Position numbers and translations under genes: made by a program. Under the pieces are notes generated by a model that did not search any database, had not been told where the DNA came from, and was given only the letters and a program-made list of their open reading frames with translations. From the NCBI RefSeq assembly GCF_009377185.1, contig NZ_VJZC01000022.1:1-46495 (forward strand): a DNA stretch of 46,495 nt, given 5' to 3'. Source of the DNA: Streptomyces spongiae. Lineage in GTDB: Bacteria; Actinomycetota; Actinomycetes; Streptomycetales; Streptomycetaceae. Within the stretch, counting starts at the first letter, position 1. Each line of letters begins with the position of its first letter. Shown one piece after another: positions 8,081 to 16,703 of this stretch.

Positions 8081-9019
8081 TCAGTGGCAGAGCTTCGCCT
8101 CGTGCTCCGCGTGACCGCTCGGTTCCAGCTGGAAGGTGCAGTGCTCGACGTCGAAGTGGTCGCCGAGGCAGCCCTGGAGCTCGTGCAGCATCTTCTCGTG
8201 GCCGATGGCGCCCAGCGTCTCGAAGCTGACGACCACGTGCGCGGAGAGGACCGGCATACCGGAGGTGATGGTCCAGGCGTGCAGGTCGTGGACGTCCTCG
8301 ACGCCGGGCAACGCCAGGATGTGCGTACGCACCTCGGCCATGTCGACGTTCTTGGGCGCCGACTCCAGCAGCACGTCGAGGGTCTCGCGCAGCAGCTTCA
8401 CCGTACGGGGGACGATCATCAGGCCGATGACGAGCGAGGCGATCGGGTCGGCTGCCTGCCAGCCGGTCGTCAGGATGACCAGTCCGGCGACCAGCACCGC
8501 CACGGAGCCCAGCGCGTCCGCCACCACCTCCAGGAACGCGCCCCGCACGTTCAGGCTCTCCTTCTGTCCCCGCATCAGCAGCGTGAGCGAGATCATGTTC
8601 GCCACCAGACCCACCAGCGCGAACGCGATGGCGAGCCCGCCCTTGGTCTCGGCCGGTGTGACGAAGCGCTCGACGGCCTCGAACAGGAGGAAGCCGCCGA
8701 CACCGAGCAGCAGCACGCAGTTGGCGAGCGCGGCGAGGATCTCGGCGCGTGCGTACCCGAACGTGCGCCGGTCGCTCGCCGGGCGGCCCGCGAAGTGGAT
8801 CGCGAGCAGTGCCATGGCCAGCCCCACGGCGTCGGTGGCCATGTGGGCCGCGTCCGCGATGAGCGCGAGCGAATCGGCGAGGACGCCGCCGACGATCTGG
8901 AGCACCATGACGGTGAGCGTGATCGACAGCGCGACCCGCAGCTTCCCGCGGTACGCCGCCGTCGCCGTACCGCCGGCGGGCGCTCCGTGCGCGTGCCCGT
9001 GATCGTGCCCTGCCCCCAT
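8081..9019 (-). CDS. Cation diffusion facilitator family transporter
   Basis: The product is 312 residues with a His-rich N-terminus (MGAGHDHGHAHG), six predicted membrane helices and a cytoplasmic C-terminal domain. It carries the metal-site residues expected for zinc/cobalt/iron exporters: DAAHMATDA in helix 2 and EVVADALGS in helix 5. The C-terminal tail is again His-rich (GHAEHEAKLCH). Members exchange divalent cations for protons. The ATG is preceded by GAAGGGCGG. It lies upstream of idi on the same strand with a 131-bp gap. The metal is not decided by the sequence, though zinc is most likely for a His-rich CzcD-like protein. Confidence 0.92.
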   Translation of the reverse strand: MGAGHDHGHAHGAPAGGTATAAYRGKLRVALSITLTVMVLQIVGGVLADSLALIADAAHMATDAVGLAMALLAIHFAGRPASDRRTFGYARAEILAALANCVLLLGVGGFLLFEAVERFVTPAETKGGLAIAFALVGLVANMISLTLLMRGQKESLNVRGAFLEVVADALGSVAVLVAGLVILTTGWQAADPIASLVIGLMIVPRTVKLLRETLDVLLESAPKNVDMAEVRTHILALPGVEDVHDLHAWTITSGMPVLSAHVVVSFETLGAIGHEKMLHELQGCLGDHFDVEHCTFQLEPSGHAEHEAKLCH

Positions 9020-9153
9020 GATTCCGCCCTTCCGTGTTCGTTCGGGATCACCAGTGAACTACGGGTGGGGGGTATGAGGCAACGCGGCACTGAACACCGT
9101 TGTCATGTGCCCTGACCTGCGGAAACGAATCGCAGGTCAGGGCGTCGTAGAGA

Positions 9154-10122
9154 TCATCCGCCGTGGTGCAGGCGCCATCCGGCCCAGGCCGATTCGACCA
9201 TCTCGCGTACCCCGCGCCGGGCCGTCCAGCCCAGCTCCCGGGCGGCCAGTTCGGCCGAGGCGACCGCGCGCGGCGAGTCCCCCGGGCGGCGCGGCTCGAC
9301 GAGCGGGGGCCGGCGGTCACCGCTCACCTCGCCGATGAGCGTGATGAGTTCGCGGACCGAAACGCCCTCGCCGCGGCCGATGTTGACCGTCAGATCGCCC
9401 GTGGCGCCCCCGGTCAGCCGCCGGGCCGCCGCGACGTGCGCGTCGGCGAGGTCGGCGACGTGGATGTAGTCGCGGACGCAGGTGCCGTCCGGCGTCGGGT
9501 GGTCGTCGCCGAAGATGCGCGGAACCTCACCGCGGGTGAGCCGGTCGAAGACCATCGGGACTATGTTGAGGACACCGGTGTCGGCCAGCTCCGGCGCCGC
9601 CGTGCCCGCCACGTTGAAGTAGCGCAGACACACGGTCGCGATGCCGTGGGCCCGGCCCGCCGCCCGCACCAGCCACTCCCCGGCGAGTTTCGTCTCGCCG
9701 TACGGGTTCACCGGCGCGCACGGGGTGTCCTCGGTGATGAGCTCCACATCCGGGTTGCCGTACACCGCCGCGGACGAGGAGAACAGGAACCGCCTGACGC
9801 CCGCCTCGGCCACCGCTTCCAGCAGTGTCGCGAGACCGCTCACGTTCTCCTGGTAGTAGCGCGTCGGCTGCGTCACGGACTCACCGACCTGCTTGCGGGC
9901 CGCGAGATGCGCCACACCCGTCACGGAGTGCTCGGCCAGCACCCGCTTCAGCAGGTCGCCGTCCAGCGCCGAACCCCGCACCAGCGGAATGTCCTCGGGG
10001 AGCCGGGTGGGCACCCCGGTCGACAGATCGTCGAGCGCGACCACGCGTTCCCCGGCACCGGCCATGGCCCGCGCTACGTGTGCCCCGATGTACCCGGCTC
10101 CGCCTGTGATCAGCCACGTCAT
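9154..10122 (-). CDS. galE: UDP-glucose 4-epimerase, GalE-like
   Basis: The product is a 322-residue extended short-chain dehydrogenase with the NAD motif GGAGYIG at 7-13, a SSSAAVYG segment with Ser115-117, and the catalytic pair Tyr141/Lys145 (YGETK). GalE interconverts UDP-glucose and UDP-galactose. The start is fixed by GGGGAG 3-4 nt before the ATG; the frame is open farther upstream without a better start. It is transcribed divergently from the CDP-alcohol/exporter operon and could supply the sugar nucleotide for that operon's glycosyltransferase. Substrate specificity among GalE-like epimerases is inference. Confidence 0.9.
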   Translation of the reverse strand: MTWLITGGAGYIGAHVARAMAGAGERVVALDDLSTGVPTRLPEDIPLVRGSALDGDLLKRVLAEHSVTGVAHLAARKQVGESVTQPTRYYQENVSGLATLLEAVAEAGVRRFLFSSSAAVYGNPDVELITEDTPCAPVNPYGETKLAGEWLVRAAGRAHGIATVCLRYFNVAGTAAPELADTGVLNIVPMVFDRLTRGEVPRIFGDDHPTPDGTCVRDYIHVADLADAHVAAARRLTGGATGDLTVNIGRGEGVSVRELITLIGEVSGDRRPPLVEPRRPGDSPRAVASAELAARELGWTARRGVREMVESAWAGWRLHHGG

Positions 10123-10411
10123 GGCTCCCCACCCTATGCCGCGGCCCAAGCGCCGTACGCAATGCCACATATTGCCCTGATCTGCGATGACATGTGCGAC
10201 GGCGGTTTGTCGCGCGGGGCCGGAATCCCCGATGATGATCGCAGCGGAGGTCCAGCAGACCGGGTTGAGCAGGCCATGAACGGCCGGTGAACGCTCCATT
10301 CCCATCATCCGATAGCCTCTGCCGACACGCCGCCCGGCCGCAGTGGGCCAGGGATGCCCCCACACGCACACGCCCGGCGCCACCGCGTCGGCACCCAGGG
10401 AGTGAGTTCGT

Positions 10412-12235
10412 CTGTCGACCGCCATCCTCACCGGTCAGCCGGTCCCCGGATCGTCGCTGGAGGGCGATCTGCGGTCGCTCGGCTTCGACGTGCGGGTCGC
10501 CTCCGACGCCGGTGACGCCGAGACGCTCCTCGCCCAGGTCCCCGCCGGACACCGGGTCGCCCTCGTCGACGCCCGCTTCGTGGGCCACGTCCACGCGCTG
10601 CGCCTGGGCCTGACCGACCCCCGCTTCCCGGCCGCCGCACTGCCGGGCGCCGTGACCGTCCAGCCCGCCGCCCGGCAGGCCCTGACCCGTGCGGTGGCCC
10701 GCGAGAGCTCCGCGACCACGGGCAGCACGGCCCTCGCCGTGGACAACCTCGCCGACGGCCTCGCCACCGCCCTCGACGCGGACGGCGTCCCCGTGCACCG
10801 CCCCGACCTCGGCACCCTCGTCGCCACGGTCCCCACCGACCCCCAGGCCCGCAACGAGGCTCGCCAGGCCGTGGCCGCCGTCGACGACGAGGCCGTCCGG
10901 CTGCGTACGGCCGTGAAGTCCCGCGACGGCTTCTTCACCACGTACTGCATCAGCCCGTACTCCCGCTACATCGCGCGCTGGTGCGCCCGCCGCGGTCTGA
11001 CCCCGAACCAGGTCACCACCGCGTCCCTGCTCACCGCCCTGATCGCGGCGGGCTGCGCGGCCACCGGCACCCGCGGCGGCTTCGTCGCGGCCGGCGTGCT
11101 GCTCCTCTTCTCCTTCGTCCTCGACTGCACCGACGGACAGCTCGCCCGCTACTCGCTGCAGTACTCGACGCTCGGCGCCTGGCTCGACGCCACCTTCGAC
11201 CGGGCCAAGGAGTACGCCTACTACGCCGGTCTCGCCCTCGGCGCGGCCCGCGGCGGCGACGACGTGTGGGCGCTCGCACTCGGCGCGATGGTCCTGCAGA
11301 CGTGCCGTCACGTCGTCGACTTCTCCTTCAACGAGGCGAATCACGACGCGACCGCCAACACCAGCCCCACGGCGGCCCTTTCGGACAAGCTCGACAGCGT
11401 CGGCTGGACGGTGTGGATACGCCGGATGATCGTGCTGCCGATCGGCGAACGCTGGGCGATGATCGCCGTGTTGACGGCGGCCACGACTCCTCGTATCACC
11501 TTCTACGCACTGCTCATCGGGTGCGCGTTCGCTGCGACTTACACCACAGCGGGCCGTGTGCTGCGGTCACTTACGCGCAAGGCGCGGCGCACGGACCGCG
11601 CGGCCCAGGCCCTGGCGGACCTCGCGGACTCGGGACCGCTCGCCGAAGCGGTGGCGCACGCTCTGCGTCGCATCGGCGTCAAGGGGGAGAAGTTCGGCTC
11701 CGGGCTCTCGGGCGCGGCGGGTGCTGTCGTCCTCCTGGGCTTCTGGACCTGGGCGGAGTCCTACGGGAGTTGGCTGCCCGTCGTCTTCGCGGTGATCTAC
11801 GTCCTCAACGCGGGCGCCGCCGTCGTGCGTCCCCTCAAGGGCGCCCTCGACTGGCTGATTCCGCCCTTCTTCCGTGCCGCCGAATACGGCACCGTCCTGC
11901 TACTGGCGGCCAAAGCCGATGTGAACGGGGCGCTTCCCGCGGCTTTCGGGCTGGTGGCGGCCGTCGCCTACCATCACTACGACACGGTGTACCGCATCCG
12001 CGGCGACGCCGGCGCGCCGCCGCACTGGCTGGTGCGGGCGATCGGCGGGCACGAAGGCAGGACGCTGCTGGTCACCGTCCTGGCCGCGCTGCTCGCGCCC
12101 ACAGAGTTCACCGTCGCGCTCACGGCTCTCGCCGTGGCCGTGGCACTGGTGGTGCTCGTCGAGAGCATCCGCTTCTGGGTGACCGCCCATAAAACCGGCG
12201 CACCCGCCGTACACGATGAAGGAGAACCCGCATGA
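10412..12235 (+). CDS. CDP-alcohol phosphotransferase with degenerate nucleotidyltransferase-like N-domain
   Basis: The product has 607 residues if it begins at CTG 10412, which has AGGGAG 9 nt upstream; an in-frame stop at 10403 leaves only this codon or GTG 10490. Residues 1-150 resemble the N-domain of nucleotidyltransferase/DIPP-synthase fusions but lack the LAAGxGxR loop. Next comes a linker (SRDGFFTTYCISPYSRYIAR) and a membrane CDP-alcohol phosphotransferase domain. Its full motif is D238, D241-G242, A245-R246, G255, D259 and D263. More membrane helices follow (DUF5941-like C-terminus). Such enzymes move a phospho-alcohol from a CDP-activated donor to an acceptor alcohol. It overlaps the next gene by 4 nt (ATGA). 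Donor and acceptor are unknown. Confidence 0.82.
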   Translation: MSTAILTGQPVPGSSLEGDLRSLGFDVRVASDAGDAETLLAQVPAGHRVALVDARFVGHVHALRLGLTDPRFPAAALPGAVTVQPAARQALTRAVARESSATTGSTALAVDNLADGLATALDADGVPVHRPDLGTLVATVPTDPQARNEARQAVAAVDDEAVRLRTAVKSRDGFFTTYCISPYSRYIARWCARRGLTPNQVTTASLLTALIAAGCAATGTRGGFVAAGVLLLFSFVLDCTDGQLARYSLQYSTLGAWLDATFDRAKEYAYYAGLALGAARGGDDVWALALGAMVLQTCRHVVDFSFNEANHDATANTSPTAALSDKLDSVGWTVWIRRMIVLPIGERWAMIAVLTAATTPRITFYALLIGCAFAATYTTAGRVLRSLTRKARRTDRAAQALADLADSGPLAEAVAHALRRIGVKGEKFGSGLSGAAGAVVLLGFWTWAESYGSWLPVVFAVIYVLNAGAAVVRPLKGALDWLIPPFFRAAEYGTVLLLAAKADVNGALPAAFGLVAAVAYHHYDTVYRIRGDAGAPPHWLVRAIGGHEGRTLLVTVLAALLAPTEFTVALTALAVAVALVVLVESIRFWVTAHKTGAPAVHDEGEPA

Positions 12236-12984
12236 TCGGCCTCGTGCTGGCGGCCGGCGCCGGACGGCGTCTGCGCCCCTACACCGACACGCTGCCCAAG
12301 GCACTCGTGCCGGTGGGACCGGAGGGCAACGAGGACAGCATCACTGTGCTCGACCTCACCCTCGGCAACTTCGCCGAGATCGGCCTGACCGAGGTCGCGA
12401 TCATCGTCGGGTACCGCAAGGAGGCCGTGTACGAGCGGCGCGAGGCCCTGGAGCAGAAGTACGGCCTCAAGATCACCCTCATCGACAACGACAAGGCCGA
12501 GGAGTGGAACAACGCCTACTCCCTGTGGTGCGGCCGTGACGCCATCAAGCACTCGGTGATCCTCGCCAACGGCGACACCGTGCACCCGGTCTCCGTCGAG
12601 AAGACCCTGCTCGCCGCCCGTGGCGACGGCAAGAAGATCATCCTCGCCCTCGACACGGTGAAGTCCCTCGCCGACGAGGAGATGAAGGTCGTCGTCGGCC
12701 CTGAGGGCGGCATGACGAAGATCACCAAGCTGATGGACCCGGCCGAGGCGACCGGCGAGTACATCGGCGTCACCCTCATCGAGGGCGAGGCCGCCGACGA
12801 GCTGGCCGACGCGCTGAAGACCGTCTTCGAGACCGACCCGCAGCAGTTCTACGAGCACGGCTACCAGGAGCTCGTGAACCGCGGCTTCCGCATCGACGTC
12901 GCGCCCATCGGCGACGTCAAGTGGGTCGAGATCGACAACCACGACGACCTCGCCAAGGGACGCGTGATCGCGTGCCAGTACTGA
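12232..12984 (+). CDS. Sugar/polyol-phosphate nucleotidyltransferase (LicC-like cytidylyltransferase)
   Basis: The product is 250 residues with an intact catalytic loop near the N-terminus (LAAGAGRRLRPYT then PKALVPV), the metal-binding GDT in ILANGDTVHP and a conserved EIDNHDDLA near the end. These features place it with phosphocholine and inositol-phosphate cytidylyltransferases. It would activate a phospho-alcohol with CTP. AAGGAGAA precedes the ATG. It overlaps the upstream phosphotransferase by 4 nt and the downstream dehydrogenase by 13 nt, so co-translation is expected. It supplies the activity missing from the degenerate N-domain of the upstream gene. Nucleotide and substrate are inferred from neighbours. 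Confidence 0.85.
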   Translation: MIGLVLAAGAGRRLRPYTDTLPKALVPVGPEGNEDSITVLDLTLGNFAEIGLTEVAIIVGYRKEAVYERREALEQKYGLKITLIDNDKAEEWNNAYSLWCGRDAIKHSVILANGDTVHPVSVEKTLLAARGDGKKIILALDTVKSLADEEMKVVVGPEGGMTKITKLMDPAEATGEYIGVTLIEGEAADELADALKTVFETDPQQFYEHGYQELVNRGFRIDVAPIGDVKWVEIDNHDDLAKGRVIACQY

Positions 12985-14033
12985 CGAGGCTCATCCCCTC
13001 GCCGATCGTCGTCGACATCCGCGCGGGCGCGCTCGACGACCTGGCGACGGTCCTCGCGGACCAGCGGATCTCGTCGTCCGGCCGGCTGGCCGTCGCGATC
13101 AGCGGCGGCTCCGGCGCCGTGCTGCGCGACCGGATCTCCCCGGCGCTGCCGGACGCCGACTGGTTCGAGGTCGGCGGCGGCACCCTGGACGACGCGATCA
13201 AGCTGGCCGACGCCATGAAGCGCGGCCGCTACGACGCGGTCGTGGGCCTGGGCGGCGGCAAGATCATCGACTGCGCCAAGTTCGCCGCCGCCCGGGTCGG
13301 GCTGCCGCTGGTCGCCGTCGCGACGAACCTGTCGCACGACGGCCTGTGCTCGCCCGTGGCGACGCTCGACAACGACGCGGGCCGCGGCTCCTACGGTGTG
13401 CCGAACCCGATCGCGGTCGTCATCGACCTCGACGTCATCCGCGAGGCCCCCGTCCGCTTCGTGCGCTCCGGTATCGGCGACGCCCTGTCCAACATCTCAG
13501 CGGTCGCGGACTGGGAGCTCGCGGCCCGCGAGAAGGGCGAGGCGATCGACGGTCTCGCGGCCGCCATGGCCCGCCAGGCCGGCGAGGCCGTACTGCGCCA
13601 CCCCGGCGGCGTCGGTGACGATGGCTTCCTCCAGGTGTTGGCCGAGGGCCTGGTCCTCACCGGTATCTCGATGTCGGTCGCGGGCGATTCGCGTCCCGCC
13701 TCGGGTGCCTGCCACGAGATCAACCACGCCTTCGACCTGCTCTTCCCCAAGCGCGCCGCCAGCCACGGCGAGCAGTGCGGACTGGGCGCGGCCTTCGCGA
13801 TGTACCTGCGCGGGGCGCACGAGGAGTCCGTGTTCATGGCCCAGGTGCTGCGCCGGCACGGTCTGCCGGTGACGCCGGAGGAGATCGGCTTCACGGTGGA
13901 CGAGTTCGTCCAGGTCGTGGAGTTCGCCCCGCAGACCCGGCCCGGCCGCTACACGATCCTCGAACACCTCGACCTGTCCACCGACCAGATCAGGAACGCG
14001 TACGCCGACTATGCCAAAGCCATCGGTAGCTGA
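12972..14033 (+). CDS. sn-glycerol-1-phosphate dehydrogenase-like, metal-dependent alcohol dehydrogenase family
   Basis: The product is 353 residues. The NAD(P) site is GGGKIIDCAK (94-103). The segment TNLSHDGLCSP (118-128) is the hallmark of the archaeal G1P dehydrogenase/AraM branch rather than ordinary iron-containing alcohol dehydrogenases. Likely metal ligands are Asp170, His248 or His252, and His265 (ASHGEQ). Family members reduce dihydroxyacetone phosphate to sn-glycerol-1-phosphate. The GTG start has AAGGGA about 11 nt upstream and overlaps the cytidylyltransferase gene. Its position between a cytidylyltransferase and a CDP-alcohol phosphotransferase suggests it makes the alcohol phosphate for CDP activation. 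Related 2-deoxy-scyllo-inosose or dehydroquinate synthase-like activity is a less likely alternative. Confidence 0.82.
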   Translation: MPVLTRLIPSPIVVDIRAGALDDLATVLADQRISSSGRLAVAISGGSGAVLRDRISPALPDADWFEVGGGTLDDAIKLADAMKRGRYDAVVGLGGGKIIDCAKFAAARVGLPLVAVATNLSHDGLCSPVATLDNDAGRGSYGVPNPIAVVIDLDVIREAPVRFVRSGIGDALSNISAVADWELAAREKGEAIDGLAAAMARQAGEAVLRHPGGVGDDGFLQVLAEGLVLTGISMSVAGDSRPASGACHEINHAFDLLFPKRAASHGEQCGLGAAFAMYLRGAHEESVFMAQVLRRHGLPVTPEEIGFTVDEFVQVVEFAPQTRPGRYTILEHLDLSTDQIRNAYADYAKAIGS

Positions 14034-14790
14034 ACTCCGGCCGGTCGTTCACCCCCCGGGTGTGAAGGACCGGCGGAGCGGCGAGCACTGGGCCGGCCGG
14101 CTCTACATGCGCGAGATCTCCCTGCGCATAGACCGGCACCTGGTGAACACGCGGGTCACGCCCAACCAGCTGACCTACCTGATGACCGTCTTCGGTGTCC
14201 TCGCGGCCCCGGCACTGCTGGTGCCGGGGATCCCGGGCGCCCTGCTCGGTGTGCTGATGGTTCAGCTCTATCTGCTGTTCGACTGTGTCGACGGCGAGAT
14301 CGCGCGCTGGCGGAAGCAGTACTCGATCGCCGGGGTCTACGTGGACCGCGTCGGCGCCTACCTCTGCGACGCCGCCGTGCTGGTCGGCTTCGGCCTGCGC
14401 GCCGCCGACCTGTGGGGCACCGGGCGGATCGACTGGCTGTGGGCCTTCCTCGGCACCCTCGCCGCCCTCGGCGCCATCCTGATCAAGGCCGAGACGGACC
14501 TCGTCGGGGTCGCCCGGCACCAGACCGGGAAGCCGCCGGTCCAGGAGTCGGCCTCCGTGCCGCGTTCCTCCGGCGTGGCGCTGGCCCGCAAGGCCGCCGC
14601 CGCGCTGAAGTTCCACCGGCTCGTCCTGGGCGTCGAGGCGTCCCTGCTCATCCTGGTCCTCGCGGTCCTGGACCAGGCCCGGGGCGACCTGTTCTTCTCG
14701 CGGCTCGGCGTCGCCGTACTGGCCGGCATCGCGCTCCTGCAGACGCTGCTGCACCTGGTGTCGATCCTCGCCTCCAGCAGGCTCAAGTGA
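14011..14790 (+). CDS. Second CDP-alcohol phosphotransferase, motif missing the last Asp
   Basis: The product is a 259-residue membrane protein of the CDP-alcohol phosphotransferase family, with TPNQLTYLMT before the active site. The motif reads D91, D94-G95, A98-R99, G108, D112, and then Ala116 where the family has its fourth Asp. That residue is usually taken as the catalytic base or a metal ligand, so either the chemistry is changed or the protein has another role. The gene overlaps the dehydrogenase by 23 nt and the glycosyltransferase by 4 nt. The ATG has no clear ribosome site, consistent with translational coupling. Confidence 0.85.
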   Translation: MPKPSVAELRPVVHPPGVKDRRSGEHWAGRLYMREISLRIDRHLVNTRVTPNQLTYLMTVFGVLAAPALLVPGIPGALLGVLMVQLYLLFDCVDGEIARWRKQYSIAGVYVDRVGAYLCDAAVLVGFGLRAADLWGTGRIDWLWAFLGTLAALGAILIKAETDLVGVARHQTGKPPVQESASVPRSSGVALARKAAAALKFHRLVLGVEASLLILVLAVLDQARGDLFFSRLGVAVLAGIALLQTLLHLVSILASSRLK

Positions 14791-15671
14791 GCAGCGGCAT
14801 GAAGGTCGGCGCGGTCATCATCACCATGGGCAACCGCCCCGACGAGCTGCGCGCCCTCCTCGACTCGGTCGCCAAGCAGGACGGCGACCGGGTCGAGGTG
14901 GTCGTCGTCGGCAACGGCTCTCCCGTGCCGGAGGTCCCCGAGGGCGTACGCACCGTCGACCTGCCCGAGAACCTCGGCATACCCGGCGGCCGCAACGTCG
15001 GCATCGAGGCCTTCGGCCCGGGCGGGACCGACGTCGACATCCTGCTGTTCCTCGACGACGACGGCCTGCTGGCCCGCAACGACACCGCCGAGCTGTGCCG
15101 CGGGGCCTTCGCGGCCGACCCCGAGCTCGGGATCGTCAGCTTCCGCATCGCCGACCCGGACACCGGCGTCACCCAGCGGCGCCACGTGCCCCGCCTGCGG
15201 GCCTCCGACCCGATGCGCTCCTCCCGGGTGACCACGTTCCTCGGCGGCGCCAACGCCGTTCGTACGAAGGTTCTCGCCGAAGTCGGCGGACTTCCGGACG
15301 AATTCTTCTACGCCCACGAGGAAACCGACCTGGCATGGCGGGCCCTCGACGCGGGCTGGATGATCGACTACCGGTCCGACATGGTGCTGAACCACCCCAC
15401 GACCGCGCCCTCCCGGCACGCGGTCTACCACCGCATGGTCGCGCGCAACCGGGTCTGGCTCGCCCGCCGTAATCTCCCCGCGCCCCTGGTGCCGGTCTAC
15501 CTGGGCGTCTGGGTGCTCCTGACACTGCTCCGCAGGCCCTCACGGCCCGCACTGAGGGCCTGGGTCGGCGGCTTCAAGGAAGGCTGGACGACCGCGTGCG
15601 GTCCCCGCCGGCCCATGAAGTGGCGTACGGTGTGGCGTCTGACCCGACTGGGCCGGCCTCCCGTCATCTGA
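14787..15671 (+). CDS. Family 2 glycosyltransferase
   Basis: The product is 294 residues with a GT-A fold: the opening strand VGAVIITMGNRPDELRALL, the LPENLGIPGGRNVGIE segment seen in rhamnosyl/galactofuranosyl-type GT2 enzymes, the metal-binding LLFLDDDGLL and the HEETDLAWRA acceptor-side motif. A hydrophobic stretch near residues 235-255 (VPVYLGVWVLLTLLRR) could anchor it to the membrane. It probably adds a sugar to the lipid or polymer made by the operon. GTG 14787 overlaps the upstream stop (GTGA); ATG 14799 is an alternative. Confidence 0.9.
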   Translation: MSSGMKVGAVIITMGNRPDELRALLDSVAKQDGDRVEVVVVGNGSPVPEVPEGVRTVDLPENLGIPGGRNVGIEAFGPGGTDVDILLFLDDDGLLARNDTAELCRGAFAADPELGIVSFRIADPDTGVTQRRHVPRLRASDPMRSSRVTTFLGGANAVRTKVLAEVGGLPDEFFYAHEETDLAWRALDAGWMIDYRSDMVLNHPTTAPSRHAVYHRMVARNRVWLARRNLPAPLVPVYLGVWVLLTLLRRPSRPALRAWVGGFKEGWTTACGPRRPMKWRTVWRLTRLGRPPVI

Positions 15672-15773
15672 CAACCTCGACATCTGTCTGAGAGCATTCG
15701 GCGGTACCCGGGAACCGGGTTTCTGCCTGGGCCCGACCAGCCTGCGCACTTTTGAGGACGAAAGTTTCCACTT

Positions 15774-16703
15774 GTGAGTGAGACAACGCATGACGGCGGA
15801 GTCGCCGTGAGCGACCGACCGTCGCCCGATGAGGGACTCTCCGCCGCCGAGCTGGCCGCCAAGTACGGACTCGCGGTCAGCGGAGCCCGGCCCGGGCTCG
15901 GCGAGTACGTTCGCCAGCTCTGGGGGCGGCGCCACTTCATCCTCGCTTTCTCCCAGGCGAAGCTCACCGCCCAGTACAGCCAGGCCAAGCTCGGCCAGCT
16001 CTGGCAGGTGGCGACCCCGCTGCTGAACGCGCTGGTGTACTTCCTGGTCTTCGGGCTGATCCTCGGTGCGGACAAGGGCATGGGCCAGGAGGTCTACATC
16101 CCGTTCCTGGTCACGGGTGTCTTCGTCTTCACCTTCACGCAGAGCTCGGTGATGGCGGGCGTCCGCGCCATCTCCGGAAACCTCGGACTGGTGCGCGCGC
16201 TGCACTTCCCGCGCGCCTCACTGCCGATCTCGTTCTCGCTCCAGCAGCTCCAGCAGCTGCTCTTCTCGATGATCGTGCTGTTCATCGTGGCGGTTGCCTT
16301 CGGCAGCTACCCGCGCCTGTCCTGGGTGCTGATCCTCCCGGTCCTCGCCCTGCAGTTCCTCTTCAACACCGGTCTGGCGATGATCATGGCCCGGATGGGC
16401 GCCAAGACCCCGGACCTGGCGCAGCTGATGCCGTTCGTGATGCGCACCTGGATGTACGCGTCCGGTGTGATGTTCTCCATCCCGATCATGCTCAAGGGCA
16501 AGCCCGAGTGGATCGCCGACGTCCTCCAGTGGAACCCCGCCGCCATCTACATGGACCTGATGCGCTTCGCGCTCATCGACGGATACGGCTCCGAGAACCT
16601 GCCCCCGCACGTGTGGGCGGTCGCGGGCGGCTGGGCCGTCCTCGTCGCGCTCGGCGGCTTCGTGTACTTCTGGAAGGCGGAGGAGCGGTACGGCCGTGGC
16701 TGA
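15774..16703 (+). CDS. ABC-2 type polysaccharide/teichoic-acid exporter permease
   Basis: The product is 309 residues: a cytoplasmic N-terminus of about 60 residues, then six predicted helices (YFLVFGLIL, FVFTFTQSSVM, LLFSMIVLFIVAVAFGSY, LILPVLALQFLFNTGLAMIMARM and others). The pattern matches Wzm/TagG permeases, including LVRALHFPRASLP in the first cytoplasmic loop. With the ATPase that overlaps its 3' end by 8 nt it would flip or export a glycan or phosphodiester polymer on a lipid carrier. A 102-bp gap separates it from the glycosyltransferase, so an internal promoter is possible. GTG 15774 is the earliest good start. Confidence 0.9.
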   Translation: MSETTHDGGVAVSDRPSPDEGLSAAELAAKYGLAVSGARPGLGEYVRQLWGRRHFILAFSQAKLTAQYSQAKLGQLWQVATPLLNALVYFLVFGLILGADKGMGQEVYIPFLVTGVFVFTFTQSSVMAGVRAISGNLGLVRALHFPRASLPISFSLQQLQQLLFSMIVLFIVAVAFGSYPRLSWVLILPVLALQFLFNTGLAMIMARMGAKTPDLAQLMPFVMRTWMYASGVMFSIPIMLKGKPEWIADVLQWNPAAIYMDLMRFALIDGYGSENLPPHVWAVAGGWAVLVALGGFVYFWKAEERYGRG

